From Qipengyuania sp. (lineage in GTDB: Bacteria; Pseudomonadota; Alphaproteobacteria; Sphingomonadales; Sphingomonadaceae), in the NCBI GenBank assembly GCA_019745075.1, contig JAIETR010000012.1:1-58240 (forward strand): a stretch of 58,240 nucleotides of DNA, read 5' to 3'. A model generated the notes under the pieces. The model searched no databases. It had not been told where the DNA came from and worked only from the letters and a program-made list of their open reading frames with translations. This document shows positions 7,013-18,755 of the stretch, piece by piece. Every line of letters starts with the position of its first letter. Positions within the stretch are counted from its first letter, which is position 1. Position numbers and translations under genes: made by a program.

Positions 7013-9326
7013 GTGTCACTTGGTAGGGATAGTAGATATCCGCCCATTGGACGAACTTCTTGTCCCACAGGTTGTTCACACGGCCCGTGATCGAGAGCTT
7101 CGGATCGAGCTCCCACGTGACGTAGGCGATGCCGGTCGCATACGGCCTTAGGATGAGCGTGTTGGGGGTGTTGCCGGTACGCTCGCCGACATACTTCACC
7201 CCGCCGCCGGCCTCGATCGGCAGGCCTGCGATGTGGCGGACTGTCGTCCAGATATTGCCGGTCCACCGCGGCACGTTCGGCGGGCGATTGCCTGAAGCGG
7301 AGATGCCATAGGTCGGATCGATGAAGTTCTCGTACTTTGCATCGACATAGGTCGCGCTTCCGATCAAAGTCCAATCCTTGGTGACCTTGAGTTCGGCCGA
7401 AGCCTCGGCACCGCGCGACTTTTGAGCGCCGACATTGCTAAGCTGGTCTCGGCCGACAAGCGTGAGGATATTCTCTCGCCTGATGTCGTAGACGGCAAAG
7501 GTCAGCGATCCCCGGCCGTTGGCAATGTCGGCCTTGAGGCCCGCCTCGAATTGCCGAGAGCTGCTGAGCCCGAAATTCTCGTCGGCATTCAGCAAGAAGA
7601 TGTTGTTGCCCGGCGGATCCTTCGCGGTCGTGAACGAACCGTAGGCCGTGACGTTGCGAAGGAGGTCGTATACAAGACCAACGCGCCAGTTGAACAGCTT
7701 GTAGGTCCGCGTGAAGCTCGTGTTCGCGTTGAACGATCCGTCGACGTTGAAGTTCTCGCGGGTCAGGAAGATGCGCTCGCCGCGTGCACCACCGACGAGC
7801 TTTAGGCGGGACGTCAGGGCGAGAACGTCTTCGGCGAACAGGGACACCTGATCCCAACGTGTCGGGCTCACACGCGGAACGAGCGGTCCGAAAGTGCCGC
7901 GAACTGGATTGTAAAGATCGACACTGTCGCCATCTGGAAAGCCGCGAGTGCGCGTGAAGTCGAGGTGGCTGTAGTCGGCACCGACCACCAGTCGGTTATC
8001 CAGTCCGAACAGGCTATGATTGAAAGATGCCGAGAACTGGTCGCCCATGAGGTTCTGGTTGTGGAACACGAAGAAGCGATCGCGATCGATCTGGCGCGTC
8101 GTAGTGTTGAAGACGTAGTTCTCGGCGTTGATCCACTGCCGCTCCGCGCGGAAGTAATAGGCCGTGTTGGTCAGCGTGAGAGCGTCGCTGGGCGCCCAGG
8201 TGACGACGATCCGCGGCCAGATCTGCCAGCTCTGCGCGCGAGCGTCGGAAACGTTGTAATATTTGAAGCGCGTCGGTTCGTCGATGACGAGGCCGGCGGT
8301 GCTCGTCAGAATGCCGTCGATCGGGTTCCGCGCGAAGGCGCGCGGAATGAGCGGCGTGCCGAAATATGTCGACACGTCGTCCCGCAGGTAATCGACGTTG
8401 AGCTCGATCGAAAGCGTGTCGGTCGGCTTGTAGATGACGTCGCCCGTGACGTTGAACGAGTTGGAACCCCCGTAGTCGACGAAGCCGCTCGTCCGCTGAT
8501 AGCTGACGTCGAGCCGCGCCGCGAGATTGTCCGAGACGATCTTGTTGCCGCCGATGCCGAGGCTCACCGTGTTGAACGTGGCGTAGGAGGCGAGCGCCTG
8601 GAGGCTATCGACCTTGAAGTCGGCGGATTTGTTGACGACGTTGACCGCGCCGCCCACGGTCCCCTGGCCGTACAGCACCGACCCCGGTCCTTTCAGGATA
8701 TCGACGCTGGCAATGTTGAAGGTGTTGCCCGGTCGGTTCACCATGTTCGACGGGCCGATGTACAAACCGTTTCGAAGCAGGGTGATCTGCTCCCCGGAAA
8801 AGCCCCGCATCGAGAAGAGGGACGGGTCGCCCGGCGTGCCGCCAGAGATCAGTCCCGGGAGGCTGACCGTCGCTTCCTCGATCGTGCGGAAACCGCGGGT
8901 CAGGATCTCGTCGGCCCCGATCTGGTCGATGGTTGCCGGCGTCTCCCGGATCGAGAGGCCGAGCCTGCTGCCGGTCGAGCCGGACTGATCGAGCTGGCGC
9001 AGCCGCCATCCGGTCACGGTGATCTCGCCGCCGTCGTCGGGCTCGGCCGTCGAGGAACTCGTGCTTGCCGGTAGCGGCGCGGATTGCGTAGTCGGTGGGT
9101 CACTCGCGGCCGGTGCGGTAGGCGGAGTAGGCGCCGGTGCGCTCGGACTTGAACCGATATTGTCGAGCTTGGGCTGTCCGTCGACGGGCATGAGTTCGGG
9201 GCCCGGCACGTTGGTGTTCGTGGTTGGTGGCGGGGTGGCTTGGGCGCAGGCGCTACCGGCGAGGCAAACCCCCATGGCGAACGAAGATGTCCGGAAAGCC
9301 AAGTGCAAAAGCGAACAGCGCATCAT
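6966..9326 (-). CDS. TonB-dependent siderophore-type receptor, linked to hut locus
   Basis: 786 residues. A signal peptide (ending GSACAQA) is followed by an unusually long Pro/Ser/Thr-rich spacer (about residues 30-95), then the TonB-box region GGEITVTGWR. The plug follows (FSMRGFSGEQITLLRNG; VDILKGPGSVLYGQG; GGAVNVVNK) and the barrel ends in EVSALARF. The LKGPxSVLYG and VNVVNK motifs are those of TIGR01783-type ferri-siderophore receptors. PepSY and DUF3088 genes follow in the same unit. A HutC-like palindrome lies 49 bp upstream of the start (9375-9388), so the substrate could be iron-related or a histidine-derived compound; the sequence cannot decide this. Confidence 0.88.
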   Translation of the reverse strand: MMRCSLLHLAFRTSSFAMGVCLAGSACAQATPPPTTNTNVPGPELMPVDGQPKLDNIGSSPSAPAPTPPTAPAASDPPTTQSAPLPASTSSSTAEPDDGGEITVTGWRLRQLDQSGSTGSRLGLSIRETPATIDQIGADEILTRGFRTIEEATVSLPGLISGGTPGDPSLFSMRGFSGEQITLLRNGLYIGPSNMVNRPGNTFNIASVDILKGPGSVLYGQGTVGGAVNVVNKSADFKVDSLQALASYATFNTVSLGIGGNKIVSDNLAARLDVSYQRTSGFVDYGGSNSFNVTGDVIYKPTDTLSIELNVDYLRDDVSTYFGTPLIPRAFARNPIDGILTSTAGLVIDEPTRFKYYNVSDARAQSWQIWPRIVVTWAPSDALTLTNTAYYFRAERQWINAENYVFNTTTRQIDRDRFFVFHNQNLMGDQFSASFNHSLFGLDNRLVVGADYSHLDFTRTRGFPDGDSVDLYNPVRGTFGPLVPRVSPTRWDQVSLFAEDVLALTSRLKLVGGARGERIFLTRENFNVDGSFNANTSFTRTYKLFNWRVGLVYDLLRNVTAYGSFTTAKDPPGNNIFLLNADENFGLSSSRQFEAGLKADIANGRGSLTFAVYDIRRENILTLVGRDQLSNVGAQKSRGAEASAELKVTKDWTLIGSATYVDAKYENFIDPTYGISASGNRPPNVPRWTGNIWTTVRHIAGLPIEAGGGVKYVGERTGNTPNTLILRPYATGIAYVTWELDPKLSITGRVNNLWDKKFVQWADIYYPYQVTLGEPRRFEVSALARF

Positions 9327-9374
9327 TTATCCCCTTTTCGTGGTCGATTCGTTCCTTGGCGACCGCTTAGCTCA

Positions 9375-9388
9375 TTTGTATAGTCAAA
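9375..9388. promoter_or_regulatory. Putative HutC operator between receptor operon and hutC
   Basis: The 14-mer TTTGTATAGTCAAA is a near-palindrome that differs at one base from the 14-mer between hutF and hutI (11884-11897). Known HutC operators are TGTATA-TACA-like palindromes, which fits. It is 49 bp before the receptor start and about 148 bp before hutC, so it could control the receptor operon, hutC autoregulation, or both. Nothing else recognisable lies in 9327-9535. Confidence 0.6.
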
Positions 9389-9535
9389 AGAAACTGACTC
9401 GGATACGAGCGCTCGTCAAGCGGGGAATCGTGGCACCAACGAAACAAAAGCGCGGCGGGTTTGCCGTGGCTGGCGGATTGAGGCATTATCGCCGCACCGC
9501 CTCCGCGAGCGGATCGCATCGAGTATGGAGCCTGG

Positions 9536-10312
9536 ATGTTCACAAGTGTCGAGGAACGAGCAGCCGTCGATGTAGTCGATGGGGTGCGGATACCTCCGCT
9601 CGACGGCGAGGGCCCGATATGGCTCCAGATCCGGCGCTCATTGGCCTTCGTCATCCTGACCGGAGACTGGCCCGCCGGGACTCGCGTGCCGACCGAACTC
9701 TATCTGACGCGCTACTACGCCACCTCGCGGATGACGGTGAACAAGGCGCTGTTGAGCCTCGCCAGCGAGGGCCTCATCGAGCGCCGCCCCAAGCTCGGCA
9801 CCGTGGTCACCTCGCGCGCGCGCGAGCGGCCGGTCTTCGAAATCTGGGATGCCGCGGACGCCGTCCACCGGATTGGCGGACACTATGGCTACCGGCTGCT
9901 CGAGTGCGGGATCATGCCGGCCGATGCGCCCGAGCGCGGTGAGCTCGCTGTCGACACGAAGACGCCGATAATTCGGATGATGTGTCTGCATCTCTCCGAC
10001 GAGCGGCCGTTCCAGCTCGAGGAGCGGCTCATCAATGTCGAGGCGGCGCCCAAGATTACCTGTCAGCCGCTCGAGGATGTCAGCCCGGGTCAGTGGCTGC
10101 TCGCCAATGTTCCGTGGACCGAAGCGCGACATGCGATTTCGGCACGGGGCGCATCGCCAATGGTCGCGGCGCACCTCCAGCTCGATGAGGGCGATGCGTG
10201 CCTTGTCGTGGAGCGTCGGACGTGGAGCGGCAGCGTGCCGGTGACGCTCGGGCGTTTCTGGTATCCCGGCGACAATCACAGTCTCGAGGGTCGGTTTCGG
10301 CCTTCCTGGTGA
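9536..10312 (+). CDS. hutC: HutC: GntR-family histidine-utilisation repressor
   Basis: 258 residues. An N-terminal GntR winged helix (WLQIRRSLAFVILTGDWPAG, VPTELYLTRYYATSRMTVNK, LASEGLIERRPKLGTVV; about residues 28-95) is followed by a UTRA effector domain (about 110-255) with typical RMMCLHLSDERPFQLEERLI and WLLANVPWTEARHAISA stretches. HutC represses hut genes and is released by urocanate. The ATG at 9536 has a GGAGCC site. The position between hut genes and a receptor operon, with matching palindromes on both sides, makes it the likely regulator of both. Confidence 0.93.
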   Translation: MFTSVEERAAVDVVDGVRIPPLDGEGPIWLQIRRSLAFVILTGDWPAGTRVPTELYLTRYYATSRMTVNKALLSLASEGLIERRPKLGTVVTSRARERPVFEIWDAADAVHRIGGHYGYRLLECGIMPADAPERGELAVDTKTPIIRMMCLHLSDERPFQLEERLINVEAAPKITCQPLEDVSPGQWLLANVPWTEARHAISARGASPMVAAHLQLDEGDACLVVERRTWSGSVPVTLGRFWYPGDNHSLEGRFRPSW

Positions 10313-10334
10313 ACTGCCGCACCGCCGCCAGCGC

Positions 10335-10499
10335 ATGAGCGGCGAAATCGACTATCTCCCGAAGATCGTCGCGCGCGACATCGCCGACCGCGACCGGATC
10401 CACCGCAAGCCGACCAAGATTGCTCCGCTTCACGACGTGAGTTCGTCCTCGCCATGCAGGAAATCAAATCGAATGACGGCGTTGCCGCCGTTCGGCTAG
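10335..10499 (+). other. Uncertain small open frame between hutC and hutF
   Basis: A 54-codon open frame begins MSGEIDYLPKIVARDIADRD and ends close to the convergent hutF stop. A change of frame near 10440 would continue into MQEIKSNDGVAAVRL. It may be a remnant of a larger gene or chance coding in GC-rich DNA. No ribosome site was found and the family was not recognised. Confidence 0.2.
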
Positions 10500-11833
10500 G
10501 CGAGAAGCCGGCGGGCGACCGCGGCGAAGCGCCGTTCGACGGCGGTCCGGTCGCGATGCCGACCGTCGGCCACCGCTTCACGACCGGCGCGCCACACCCG
10601 ATCGATCCTGCCGGTGGCGAACAACCAATGGTCGAGGGCGCGGTCGCCCCCGTCGAGCACCGCCGGTGTGAGCCCGACCAGATCCGCCGAGGCGCCGGCG
10701 ACGAGGCCCTCACCGCCGCCGAGCGCCAAGCGCCCGCCGGCCAGCGCGCGATCGAAGAGCGACCGTCCGGTCGAGCTCTCGCCGCCGGTCAGCACCGTTC
10801 GACGACGCCGGGTGAGCCGCTGGCCGTATTCGAGGAGGCGCAGTTCCTCGGCGAGATCGATCCGTACGTTCGAGTCGCTGCCGACACCGAAGGTGCCGCC
10901 TGCGTCGATGAATTCGGCTGCCGGGAAGATGCCGTCTCCGAGGTTGGCCTCGGTGACCGGGCAGAGTCCGACGACGGCGCCGCTCGCCGCGACCGCCGCG
11001 CACTCGGCCGGCGTCACATGCGTTGCATGGACAAGGCACCAGCGGCGGTCGACCGGCTGGTGGTCGAGCAGCCACTCGACCGGACGTTGCCCGCTCCAGG
11101 CGAGACAGTCATCGACCTCCTTGGTCTGCTCGGCGATGTGGAGGTGGATCGGACCGGCGGCGGTCAACGCGACTAGCGCCGACAGCTCGTCCGGGGTGAC
11201 GGCGCGGAGCGAGTGCGGAGCAACTCCGAGCACCGCATTCGGAAGCGCGGATACCGCGCGCGCGCTCGCCTCCCGCAGCCGCGCGAAGGCATCCACGTCG
11301 GTGATGAACCGTCGCTGTGCCTCGCTAGGCGGCAATCCGCCGAACCCCGCATGCGCGTAGAAGACCGGGAGCAGGGTCAGCGCGATGCCGGTGGTGGCCG
11401 CGGCACCCGCGACGGCCGCAGCCATCTCGGCGGGATCGTCATAGGGCCGACCGTCCGGTCGGTGATGCAGATAATGGAACTCGCCCGCGCGGGTGAAGCC
11501 GCTCTCCAGCATTTCCACGAAGGCCATGGCTGCGACTGCCTCGAGGTCGTCGGGCTCGATCGTGGCGAGCAGCCGGTACATGAGCTCGCGCCATCCCCAA
11601 AAGTCGTCGCCGTCGGGTCCGGCGCGCGTCTCGGCGAAGCCCGCCATGATCCGCTGGAAGGCATGGCTGTGCAGATTCGCCATGCCCGGCACCGCCGTGC
11701 CGCCGCGCTCGTCGCCTGGCGCGGGATCGACGCCCGGTTCGATCCGGGCGAACCGCCCGTCGGCAAGGTGGAAGCGCACACCGGCACGCCAGCCTTCCGG
11801 CAAAAGTGCCTGCGCGAACCACAATGTTGTCAT
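10496..11833 (-). CDS. hutF: HutF: N-formimidoyl-L-glutamate deiminase
   Basis: 445-residue amidohydrolase. It converts formimidoylglutamate to formylglutamate plus ammonia, the first of two steps of the five-step histidine pathway (HutF then HutG). Metal-binding and active-site motifs are present: PGMANLHSHAFQR (HxH, about residue 55), HLHIAEQ (about 230), LVHATHVTP (about 265) and GVGSDSNVRID (about 315). The ATG at 11833 has a GGAGAGC site; the frame is open far upstream but only this start fits the family. It is divergent from hutI across a 75-bp gap that contains the HutC-like operator. Confidence 0.93.
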   Translation of the reverse strand: MTTLWFAQALLPEGWRAGVRFHLADGRFARIEPGVDPAPGDERGGTAVPGMANLHSHAFQRIMAGFAETRAGPDGDDFWGWRELMYRLLATIEPDDLEAVAAMAFVEMLESGFTRAGEFHYLHHRPDGRPYDDPAEMAAAVAGAAATTGIALTLLPVFYAHAGFGGLPPSEAQRRFITDVDAFARLREASARAVSALPNAVLGVAPHSLRAVTPDELSALVALTAAGPIHLHIAEQTKEVDDCLAWSGQRPVEWLLDHQPVDRRWCLVHATHVTPAECAAVAASGAVVGLCPVTEANLGDGIFPAAEFIDAGGTFGVGSDSNVRIDLAEELRLLEYGQRLTRRRRTVLTGGESSTGRSLFDRALAGGRLALGGGEGLVAGASADLVGLTPAVLDGGDRALDHWLFATGRIDRVWRAGREAVADGRHRDRTAVERRFAAVARRLLA

Positions 11834-11883
11834 ATTGTGCTCTCCGCCCTGGTTTGGGGTGGACAATAAACACCGTTCGTGAT

Positions 11884-11897
11884 TTTGTATAGACAAA
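11884..11897. promoter_or_regulatory. Putative HutC operator in the hutF-hutI divergent promoter
   Basis: TTTGTATAGACAAA is a nearly perfect palindrome (reverse complement TTTGTCTATACAAA). It sits 51 bp before hutF and 12 bp before hutI, so a repressor bound here would block both directions. It is one base different from the 14-mer at 9375-9388. Confidence 0.65.
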
Positions 11898-11908
11898 TGG
11901 GGGAGCTG

Positions 11909-13105
11909 ATGGCGAACCGAGTGTGGTGCAATGCGCGTCTGGCGACGATGGTGGGCGAGGGGCTCGGCACCGTCGAGGACGGCGTCGTCGCGGCGGCGAA
12001 CGGCCAGATCGTCTTCGCCGGACCTGCCGCCGCGGCGCCGCGGTGGGCCGACGCCGAGACGATCGATTGCGGCCGACGCTGGATCACGCCCGGCCTGATA
12101 GACTGTCACACCCACCTCGTCCACGGCGGCAACCGGGCGGGCGAATTCGCGCTCCGCCTGGAGGGGGCGAGCTACGAGGAGATCGCCCGCGCGGGCGGCG
12201 GAATCGTCTCGACGATGCGGGCAACACGCGCGGCGAGCGAGGCCGAGCTCGTTGCCACGGCGCTGCCGCGGCTGGACGCGCTGCTCGCCGAAGGTGTGAC
12301 AGCGGTCGAGATCAAGTCCGGCTACGGTCTCGCTCTCGAGGACGAGCTGAAGATGCTGCGTGCGGCACGGGCACTCGGCGTCGAGCGCGACGTACGGGTG
12401 GCGACCACCTTTCTCGGCGCGCACGCCGTTCCGCCCGAATTTGCCGGCGATGCCGACGGCTATATCGACGAGGTCGCGCAGCGCATGATTCCCGAGGTCG
12501 CCGCGAGCGGGCTGGCCGACGCGGTCGATGCCTTCTGCGAGGGTATCGGCTTCACGCCAACGCAGACCGCGCGCGTTTTCGCCGCGGCCGCGAGGCATGG
12601 CCTGCCGGTCAAGCTCCACGCCGAGCAGCTTTCGGCGCTTGGCGGCGCGTCGCTTGCCGCGCGAAGCGGCGCCTTGTCGGCCGACCATCTCGAGCATGCC
12701 GACGAGGATGACGTCACAGCGATGGCGGCGGCAGGCACGGTGGCGGTGCTGCTCCCCGGCGCGTTCTATTTCATGCGCGAAACCAGACATCCGCCTATCG
12801 CCGCGCTGCGGGCGGCCGGCGTGCCGATCGCGCTCGCGACCGATTGCAATCCCGGCACGTCACCGCTGACCTCGCCTCTCCTGGTCCTCAACATGGCCGC
12901 GACGCTGTTCCGCCTCACCGTCGTGGAGGCGCTGCGCGGTATGACCGTCAATGCCGCCAAGGCGCTTGGAGCGGACGCCGAGATCGGCACGCTCGAGCCC
13001 GGGAAGGCGTGCGACCTCGCGATCTGGTCGATCGAGGACCCTGCCGAGCTCGTCTACCGAATCGGTTTCAACCCCCTTCACTCCCGCGTTAGGAACGGCC
13101 GATGA
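11909..13105 (+). CDS. hutI: HutI: imidazolonepropionase
   Basis: 398-residue amidohydrolase that opens 4-imidazolone-5-propionate to formimidoylglutamate (third step of histidine degradation). It has [20 protein letters not shown] (metal-binding HTH, about residue 65), EIKSGYGL (about 140), [12 protein letters not shown] (about 170), KLHAEQLS (about 240) and [10 protein letters not shown] (about 315). The ATG at 11909 is chosen because it follows GGGGGAGC; the frame extends upstream into the operator. Its stop overlaps the hutH start by 4 bp (ATGA). Confidence 0.95.
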   Translation: MANRVWCNARLATMVGEGLGTVEDGVVAAANGQIVFAGPAAAAPRWADAETIDCGRRWITPGLIDCHTHLVHGGNRAGEFALRLEGASYEEIARAGGGIVSTMRATRAASEAELVATALPRLDALLAEGVTAVEIKSGYGLALEDELKMLRAARALGVERDVRVATTFLGAHAVPPEFAGDADGYIDEVAQRMIPEVAASGLADAVDAFCEGIGFTPTQTARVFAAAARHGLPVKLHAEQLSALGGASLAARSGALSADHLEHADEDDVTAMAAAGTVAVLLPGAFYFMRETRHPPIAALRAAGVPIALATDCNPGTSPLTSPLLVLNMAATLFRLTVVEALRGMTVNAAKALGADAEIGTLEPGKACDLAIWSIEDPAELVYRIGFNPLHSRVRNGR

Positions 13106-14634
13106 TCCTGCGACCCGGCGATGTCCCCTATGCCGACTGGCACGCCATCTATCGTGGCGCGGTGCCGGTCCTCGACGATGCGTGCCGGCCCGCGATCGAA
13201 GAAAGCGTCGCTGCGGTCGAGCGGATCGTCGCCCGCGGCCAGCCGGTCTACGGCATCAACACCGGGTTCGGAAAGCTCGCCAGCGTCAGGATCGACCTCG
13301 CCGATCTCGCCACGCTCCAGCGCAACATCGTGCTGAGCCATGCCGCGGGGGTCGGCGAGGCGATGCCAGTGCGGGTCGCGCGGCTGATGATGGCGTTGAA
13401 ACTCGCGAGCCTGGCCCAGGGCGCGTCGGGTGTCCGTCCGGCGACGATCGCGCTCATCGAGGCGATGCTGGCGCGCGGGCTCACTCCGGTGGTTCCGGCG
13501 CAAGGCTCGGTCGGCGCGAGTGGCGATCTGGCGCCGCTCGCGCACATGACCGCCGCCATGCTTGGCGTAGGCGAGATCGTCGTCGATGGCCGGATCGTGC
13601 CGGCGATCGACGCGCTGGCGGCGGCCAGCCTCGCGCCGCTCGAGCTCGGGCCCAAGGAAGGTCTCGCTCTGCTCAACGGGACGCAGTTCAGCACCGCCTA
13701 TGCGTTGGCGGGTCTGTTCGAGGCGGAGCGGCTCTACCGGGCCGCGCTTGTCACGGGCATTGTCTCGACCGAAGCGGCCAAGGGGTCCGATGCGCCGTTC
13801 GATCCGCGCATCCACGCGCTGCGCGGCCACTCCGGGCAGATCGACACGGCGGCAGCGCTGCGCCGGCTGATGACAGGCTCCGCGATCCGCGCCAGTCACC
13901 GTGAGAACGACGTGCGGGTGCAGGACCCCTATTGTCTGCGCTGCCAGCCGCAGGTGATGGGCGCGGTGCTCGACCTGCTTCGCCAGGCGGCAACGACCCT
14001 GATCGTCGAGGCGAACGGCGTCAGCGACAATCCGCTCGTCTTTCCAGGGGCCGACGGGCAGGGGGACGAAGCGCTGTCGGGCGGCAACTTCCACGCGGAG
14101 CCGGTCGCGTTCGCGGCCGACATGATCGCGCTGGCGCTGTGCGAGATCGGCTCGCTCTCGGAGCGCCGGATCGCGATGCTGGTCGATCCCGCGCTGTCGG
14201 GCCTGCCGGCCTTTCTCACCCCCAAACCCGGCCTCAACTCGGGTTTCATGATCCCTCAGGTGACTGCCGCGGCGCTGGTCGGCGAAAACAGGCAGCGCGC
14301 CTATCCCGCCTCGGTCGACTCGATCCCCACTTCGGCCAACCAGGAAGATCACGTGTCGATGGCGGCGCACGGCGCCCGCCGGTTATCGGCCATGGCGGCC
14401 AACGTCGGCTCGGTCCTTGGCATCGAGCTGCTCGCCGGCGCCCAGGGCTGCGACTTCCATGCCCCGCTTGCATCGAGCAAGGTGGTCGAGGCGGTTCGGG
14501 AACGGCTTCGCCAGGACGTGCCAACGCTCGCCGACGACCGGCACATGGCGCCCGACATTGCCGCGGCGACCGCTCTCGTCGTCCGAGACGTGCTCGCCGA
14601 GCTCGCCGGCGAACTGCCGGGTGTCGTCGTATGA
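13102..14634 (+). CDS. hutH: HutH: histidine ammonia-lyase
   Basis: 510 residues. It deaminates histidine to urocanate. The Ala139-Ser140-Gly141 triad in [14 protein letters not shown] forms the MIO cofactor, and the position matches characterised Hut[12 protein letters not shown] near the start, [13 protein letters not shown] and [17 protein letters not shown] are further hallmarks, as is the C-terminal [12 protein letters not shown]. The start ATG overlaps the hutI stop, and the stop overlaps hutG, so the operon is translationally coupled. Confidence 0.96.
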   Translation: MILRPGDVPYADWHAIYRGAVPVLDDACRPAIEESVAAVERIVARGQPVYGINTGFGKLASVRIDLADLATLQRNIVLSHAAGVGEAMPVRVARLMMALKLASLAQGASGVRPATIALIEAMLARGLTPVVPAQGSVGASGDLAPLAHMTAAMLGVGEIVVDGRIVPAIDALAAASLAPLELGPKEGLALLNGTQFSTAYALAGLFEAERLYRAALVTGIVSTEAAKGSDAPFDPRIHALRGHSGQIDTAAALRRLMTGSAIRASHRENDVRVQDPYCLRCQPQVMGAVLDLLRQAATTLIVEANGVSDNPLVFPGADGQGDEALSGGNFHAEPVAFAADMIALALCEIGSLSERRIAMLVDPALSGLPAFLTPKPGLNSGFMIPQVTAAALVGENRQRAYPASVDSIPTSANQEDHVSMAAHGARRLSAMAANVGSVLGIELLAGAQGCDFHAPLASSKVVEAVRERLRQDVPTLADDRHMAPDIAAATALVVRDVLAELAGELPGVVV

Positions 14635-15433
14635 CCCCGGCATGGCTGACGGTCCGGCGCGCGGACACCCCGCTGATCCTCGCCATGCCCCACGGCGGCA
14701 CCGAGCTTCCCGACGACTTCATCGGCGGGTTCCGCTCGCCGTGGCTCGCGCGGCGCGACGCCGACTGGCACATCGCGGCGCTATACGACGGCCTCGCGCA
14801 GACGACCGTCGTGGCGACCGATGTCTCGCGCAGCGTCATCGACGTCAATCGCGACCCATCCGGAGCGTCGCTCTACCCGGGACAGGCGACGACCGAACTT
14901 TGCCCCACGACGACCTTCGACGGCGACGCGCTGTACCGCGATGGCGCGGCACCGGACGAGACCGGCATCGCCGCGCGGCGTTCCACCTGGTTCGACCCTT
15001 ATCACGCGGCGCTTGCCGCCGAGATCGCCCGGTTGAGAGCGATGCATCCCCGGGTCGTCGTCTACGATTGCCACTCGATCCGCAGCCGCATCCCCCGCCT
15101 GTTCGAGGGTACGCTTCCGGTGTTCAACATCGGCACCAACGGCGGCGCAAGCTGCGACCCCGCCCTGCGCGACGCGGTCGCGGCGGCCTGCGCGACGTCC
15201 GGGCACAGCCTCGTCGTCGACGGGCGGTTCCGCGGGGGCTGGACGACGCGCCACTACGGGCAGCCCGACGAGGGCATCCACGCGATCCAGATGGAACTCG
15301 CCATCCGCGGCTATCTCGCCGAGCCCGATCCGGTGTCGCCGGATAACTGGCCGCCACCCTTCGATTCCGCCCTTGCCGCGCCAATGCGGGCGACGCTCTC
15401 TTCCATCCTGACCGCTTGCCTGGAGTTTGCCCG

Positions 15434-15437
<4 letters not shown>
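14631..15437 (+). CDS. hutG: HutG: N-formylglutamate deformylase
   Basis: 268 residues of the N-formylglutamate amidohydrolase family, releasing glutamate and formate in the last step of the five-step pathway. Motifs: [15 protein letters not shown] near the N-terminus, [21 protein letters not shown] (metal-binding) and [14 protein letters not shown] 14631 overlaps the hutH stop (ATGA), and the stop overlaps hutU the same way. Together with HutF it shows that histidine is degraded through formylglutamate rather than formiminoglutamase. Confidence 0.94.
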
Positions 15438-17085
<1,648 letters not shown>

Positions 17086-17089
<4 letters not shown>

Positions 17090-17646
17090 GCGCTCCGCTC
17101 CTGCTACCCGCGTCGGCCCGAACCAGTCGACCGTGGAAGAATGGTGGCGGCAAGACCCGGGATGTGCTGGCGGTCCCCCCAGGGAGCGGCATGGACGATT
17201 TCGAGTGGCGCATCAGCATCGCCGAGGTGAAATCTCCTGGCCCCTTTTCACAGTTCCCGGGGGTCGATCGACACCTCGCGGTGTTGTCCGGGCGGATGTC
17301 GCTCGCCCACGGAGGGGACGACGAGCGGACAATCGGCCCCGGCGATCTGCCCTATTCCTTTCCGGGCGACCAACCGACTTTCGGGCGTCCGATCGGCGGA
17401 CCCGCCCGCGATCTCAATCTGATGGTCCGGCGCGACCGGCACTCGGGTTCGCTCCATCGCATCGTCGGCAAATCCTTCGATTGCGACGCCGATATAACGG
17501 TGATCGTCGCGCTGGTGCGCACGACCGTTTCGGTGGGCCCCATCGCGATGACGCTGGCGCCGCTCGACGCGATCGTGCTCTCGAACGAAGCGACCGTTCG
17601 CGGCGACGGCCCGCTGCTCATGGCGGAGGTTCGACGCATGCGCTGA
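17086..17646 (+). CDS. hutD: HutD-family cupin protein
   Basis: 186 residues, starting at GTG 17086, which overlaps the hutU stop (GTGA). It shows the HutD pattern: [17 protein letters not shown] at the N-terminus, [27 protein letters not shown], then a second cupin half with DLNLMVRR. HutD is a small bicupin found in many hut operons; in Pseudomonas it affects fitness on histidine, perhaps by limiting the harm of excess urocanate, but its biochemistry is unresolved. It ends the operon. The following 188 bp (17647-17834) show no gene. Confidence 0.9.
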
Positions 17647-17834
17647 ACGCTTCCACCTCGCTCGCACGCGGGATGGAGGCGCCTCCGGTCGAACCCAACC
17701 GGCGTCCGATCCACCGGTCTCGGCGGCGACCAGCGGGAGCTTCGTCGTTGACGCGGCGAAGTTCGATCCGCGGATCAAGGCCTTCGCGGAGGCGGTCCGA
17801 AGAGTGCAAGAACAGCGACAGCCGAGAACGGCTG

Positions 17835-18182
17835 TCAGCTCGCGATGCGTTCTGGCGGCTGAAACTGGGCGGGTCGCCGCGCTTCCTCGCCAATGCCCGC
17901 TTTCACGACACCCGGTAGATCCATTGCCCGTGCGAAGGCCAGGCCCGCGGTCCCTTTCGAGCACCACGCGACCCTGGCGAAGCACCAATCGATGGCGCCG
18001 GGCAGCCGCACACGCAGACGATCGCCCAGAAGCAGAGTCTTGCCGGTCGCGATCTTGATCCCGCACTCGCTGAGATCGCGCACCCGCACCAGCTCGGGCG
18101 GCTGCTCGCCGATGCGTATCTCGCACAGGATCATCGTGGAGATGCGAGGCCGGCGGCGACGGTCTTCCGGGTTGTTGCTCAT
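17835..18182 (-). CDS. PilZ-domain protein (115 aa)
   Basis: Single PilZ domain, a c-di-GMP sensor. The N-terminal RxxxR signature is present (EDRRRRPRIS), followed by the second motif [DN]xSxxG as DLSECGIKI (about residues 37-45), then beta-strand segments LRVRLPGAIDWCFARVAW and GLAFAR. This is the complete ligand-binding set, so it can probably bind c-di-GMP. ATG 18182 places the RRRR motif at the usual distance from the start. It stands alone on the minus strand. Confidence 0.85.
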   Translation of the reverse strand: MSNNPEDRRRRPRISTMILCEIRIGEQPPELVRVRDLSECGIKIATGKTLLLGDRLRVRLPGAIDWCFARVAWCSKGTAGLAFARAMDLPGVVKAGIGEEARRPAQFQPPERIAS

Positions 18183-18243
18183 GCCGCCAAGGATGCCGGG
18201 GGTCCTCCGAACAAGCCCGCAAGCCCGCCATCGGGAGGATTAC

Positions 18244-18636
18244 CTAGAGCCCGGCTTGGGCCTCGAGCGCGTGCATGTCTTCGTCGCTGAAGCCGAAGTG
18301 ATGCCCAGCCTCGTGGATGACGACATGGCGGACCAGCGCCTCGAGCGACACGCGCGTGGCGCGCATTTCGGCGACCAGCGGCATTCTGAACAGCCAGATG
18401 CGCGGCGGCATCTCGCCCGATTGCCAGATCGAACGGTCGGGAAGGGGCCTGCCTTCGTATAGACCCGACAGCTCCCAGCGGTCGAGGAGGCCCACCGAAG
18501 CGAGCTGCTCGGGAGTCGCGAAATCCTCCACCATCAAGACGACATCGGCGCAATGCGCGCGGAACGGTTCGGGCAGCGAGGCCAGAACCTGCCGGGCGAG
18601 AACGTCCATTTCCTCGGCGGAGACGGTGATGGCCAT
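18244..18636 (-). CDS. Zincin-like metallopeptidase family protein (DUF1025 type)
   Basis: 130 residues. The zinc-binding HExxH motif occurs in LVRHVVIHEAGHHFGFSDED (about residues 105-125), with Asp/Glu residues after it as in the minimal 'zincin_1' (PF06262) proteins. PEPFRAHCADVVLMVEDF and LSGLYEGRPL are the usual family blocks. These short proteins have metallopeptidase-like folds but no proven substrate. Start ATG 18636 gives MAITVSAEEM; the frame runs further upstream without a plausible start region. Confidence 0.85.
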   Translation of the reverse strand: MAITVSAEEMDVLARQVLASLPEPFRAHCADVVLMVEDFATPEQLASVGLLDRWELSGLYEGRPLPDRSIWQSGEMPPRIWLFRMPLVAEMRATRVSLEALVRHVVIHEAGHHFGFSDEDMHALEAQAGL

Positions 18637-18755
18637 GACGAGGATGTGGGGCGGAGGGCGGCGTGAGGCAATGGCGGTTGGGCAAAAGGGCTCCGGCGTC
18701 GCTTCTCGCCGGGCCAGGCCCACCGTAACGGGCGGCAGTCAGGAGTCGCGCCCCG

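Noticed and set aside
10313..10495. A real gene between hutC and hutF
   Set aside because: Listed only as an uncertain open frame: the two frames would need a shift, and no family was recognised.
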